DNA of 6,962 nucleotides from Myxococcota bacterium (GTDB taxonomy: Bacteria > Myxococcota_A > UBA9160 > PR03). This document shows, in pieces, positions 6,302 through 6,962 of the stretch; the first letter of the stretch is position 1, and every line of letters begins with the position of its first letter. Below the pieces are notes generated by a model. It saw only the letters and a program-made list of their open reading frames with translations. It did no database searches and was not told where the DNA came from. Where the stretch lies: assembly GCA_030066475.1 (NCBI GenBank), contig JASJBO010000377.1:1-6962 (forward strand). The letters are read 5' to 3'. The position numbers were made by a program, and so were the translations under genes.

Positions 6302-6342
6302 GCCGCGGGTGCGCGCTCGCGCTCGGGCTGCGCACCCGCGGC
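6302..6342 (+). terminator. Perfect 13-bp hairpin after the beta-helix gene
   Basis: GCCGCGGGTGCGC (6302-6314) and GCGCACCCGCGGC (6330-6342) are exact reverse complements around a 15-nt loop. The structure starts 7 nt after the stop codon of the beta-helix gene. It is followed by TGGATTGC, without the U-run of a classical intrinsic terminator. It may terminate transcription in this GC-rich genome or protect the 3' end of the mRNA. Confidence 0.55.
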
Positions 6343-6407
6343 TGGATTGCGGACCCACGGCGCCGAGTGCTACGCCTGGGAGCTCCCCGGCGGGTGTGTC
6401 GCAGGGG

Positions 6408-6962
6408 ATGCGGGAAGGATCCTTGGGCTACCAGACGGTCGACCTGGAGCAGCTGCTGCCCCGGCTTCGCTGCCCCCACACGCACCAGCCCCTGGTCCGC
6501 GACGGCGATGCGCTCCGCTCGGCCGATGGAACGTCCGTGTTCCCGCTGGACGACGGAGTGGTCGATCTGCGGACCCCGCCCGCCCGGCTGAAGCTCGATC
6601 TCCCCTGGTACGAGCTGTGGGATGATCTCGAACGGCTGCGCTTCGATCCGCCGCCCCGTCTGGAGTCCGACGACCTTCCCTACCACCTGGACGCGCATCT
6701 GGCGTCGATCCCGGGCCGGGAGGGTCGGGATCGCTGGATCGTGGAAGTCGGCTGCGGAGAGCGGCAGTGCGAGCCCTACTTCGGGTCCCGCGGGTTCCAC
6801 TACGTGGGAACGGACGTCGATCGCCGCGGCGTCGGGCCCCACCTGCTGGCGGAGGCGCACAACCTCCCGTTCCAGGACGGGGCGTTCGACCTCTACACGT
6901 CCATGGCCGTCTACGAGCACCTCGCGGCGCCGCTGGTGGCGGCCCTGGAGGCCTTCCGGGTC
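6408..6962 (+). CDS. Class I SAM-dependent methyltransferase, 5' part, cut by window end
   Basis: The 185 residues present show a short N-terminal Trm112-like segment (LRCPHTHQPL at 20-29, then SVFPLDDGVVDLR at 43-55) followed by a Methyltransf_11-type Rossmann domain. Motif I is VEVGCGERQ (112-120), the acidic residue closing strand beta-2 lies in YVGTDVD (132-138), and the post-I region reads HNLPFQDGAFDLYTSMAVYEHL (151-172), matching the usual L-P-F-x-D-x-x-F-D pattern. Such proteins transfer a methyl group from S-adenosylmethionine; the acceptor cannot be told. The Trm112-like part keeps only one cysteine (Cys22), so it probably does not bind zinc. The start is uncertain: ATG 6408 is used, but its AGGGG directly abuts it. 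GTG 6396 in frame, or TTG 6423 preceded by GGAAGGA, are alternatives. A 13-bp hairpin separates it from the upstream gene, so it may have its own promoter. Confidence 0.85.
   Translation, partial: MREGSLGYQTVDLEQLLPRLRCPHTHQPLVRDGDALRSADGTSVFPLDDGVVDLRTPPARLKLDLPWYELWDDLERLRFDPPPRLESDDLPYHLDAHLASIPGREGRDRWIVEVGCGERQCEPYFGSRGFHYVGTDVDRRGVGPHLLAEAHNLPFQDGAFDLYTSMAVYEHLAAPLVAALEAFRV

Overview
The window is GC-rich bacterial chromosomal DNA. Every credible reading frame strongly prefers G or C at the third codon position. Lipobox-type and Sec-type exported proteins point to a Gram-negative-like cell envelope. A large PKD plus beta-helix secreted protein beside an O-antigen-ligase-like membrane protein would fit a deltaproteobacterial, myxobacterial or related environmental lineage, but no gene here fixes the taxonomy and that placement is inference.

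Layout. On the minus strand, reading right to left, there is a small lipoprotein (3340-3756), elongation factor P (2648-3211), an HTH-WYL-WCX transcriptional regulator (1645-2622) and a polytopic membrane protein resembling the O-antigen ligase/polymerase superfamily (5-1603). The gaps efp-regulator (25 nt) and regulator-membrane protein (41 nt) are short enough for one transcript. At the extreme left edge a second minus-strand frame with very high GC3 opens inside the tail of the membrane-protein gene and runs out of the window. A 618-nt non-coding stretch (3757-4374) then separates the lipoprotein from a divergent plus-strand gene for a 639-residue secreted protein (4375-6294): signal peptide, PKD domain, uncharacterised middle region, Asn-laddered right-handed beta-helix, and a C-terminal D-x-G-A-x-E motif. 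A perfect 13-bp hairpin follows it. The 5' part of a class I SAM-dependent methyltransferase gene (6408-6962, cut by the window end) comes next.

How it fits together. efp is housekeeping: it rescues ribosomes at polyproline. The ligase-like membrane protein and the methyltransferase are typical of surface-glycan regions, and the beta-helix protein and lipoprotein are exported, so an envelope or extracellular-polysaccharide theme is plausible. Nothing visible links them into one defined pathway. I see no tRNA, rRNA, CRISPR array, transposase, integrase or recognisable defence system. I found no clear new system. The points most worth checking are the cysteine-rich beta-helix protein, the structured divergent intergenic region, and the overlapping frames at the left edge.
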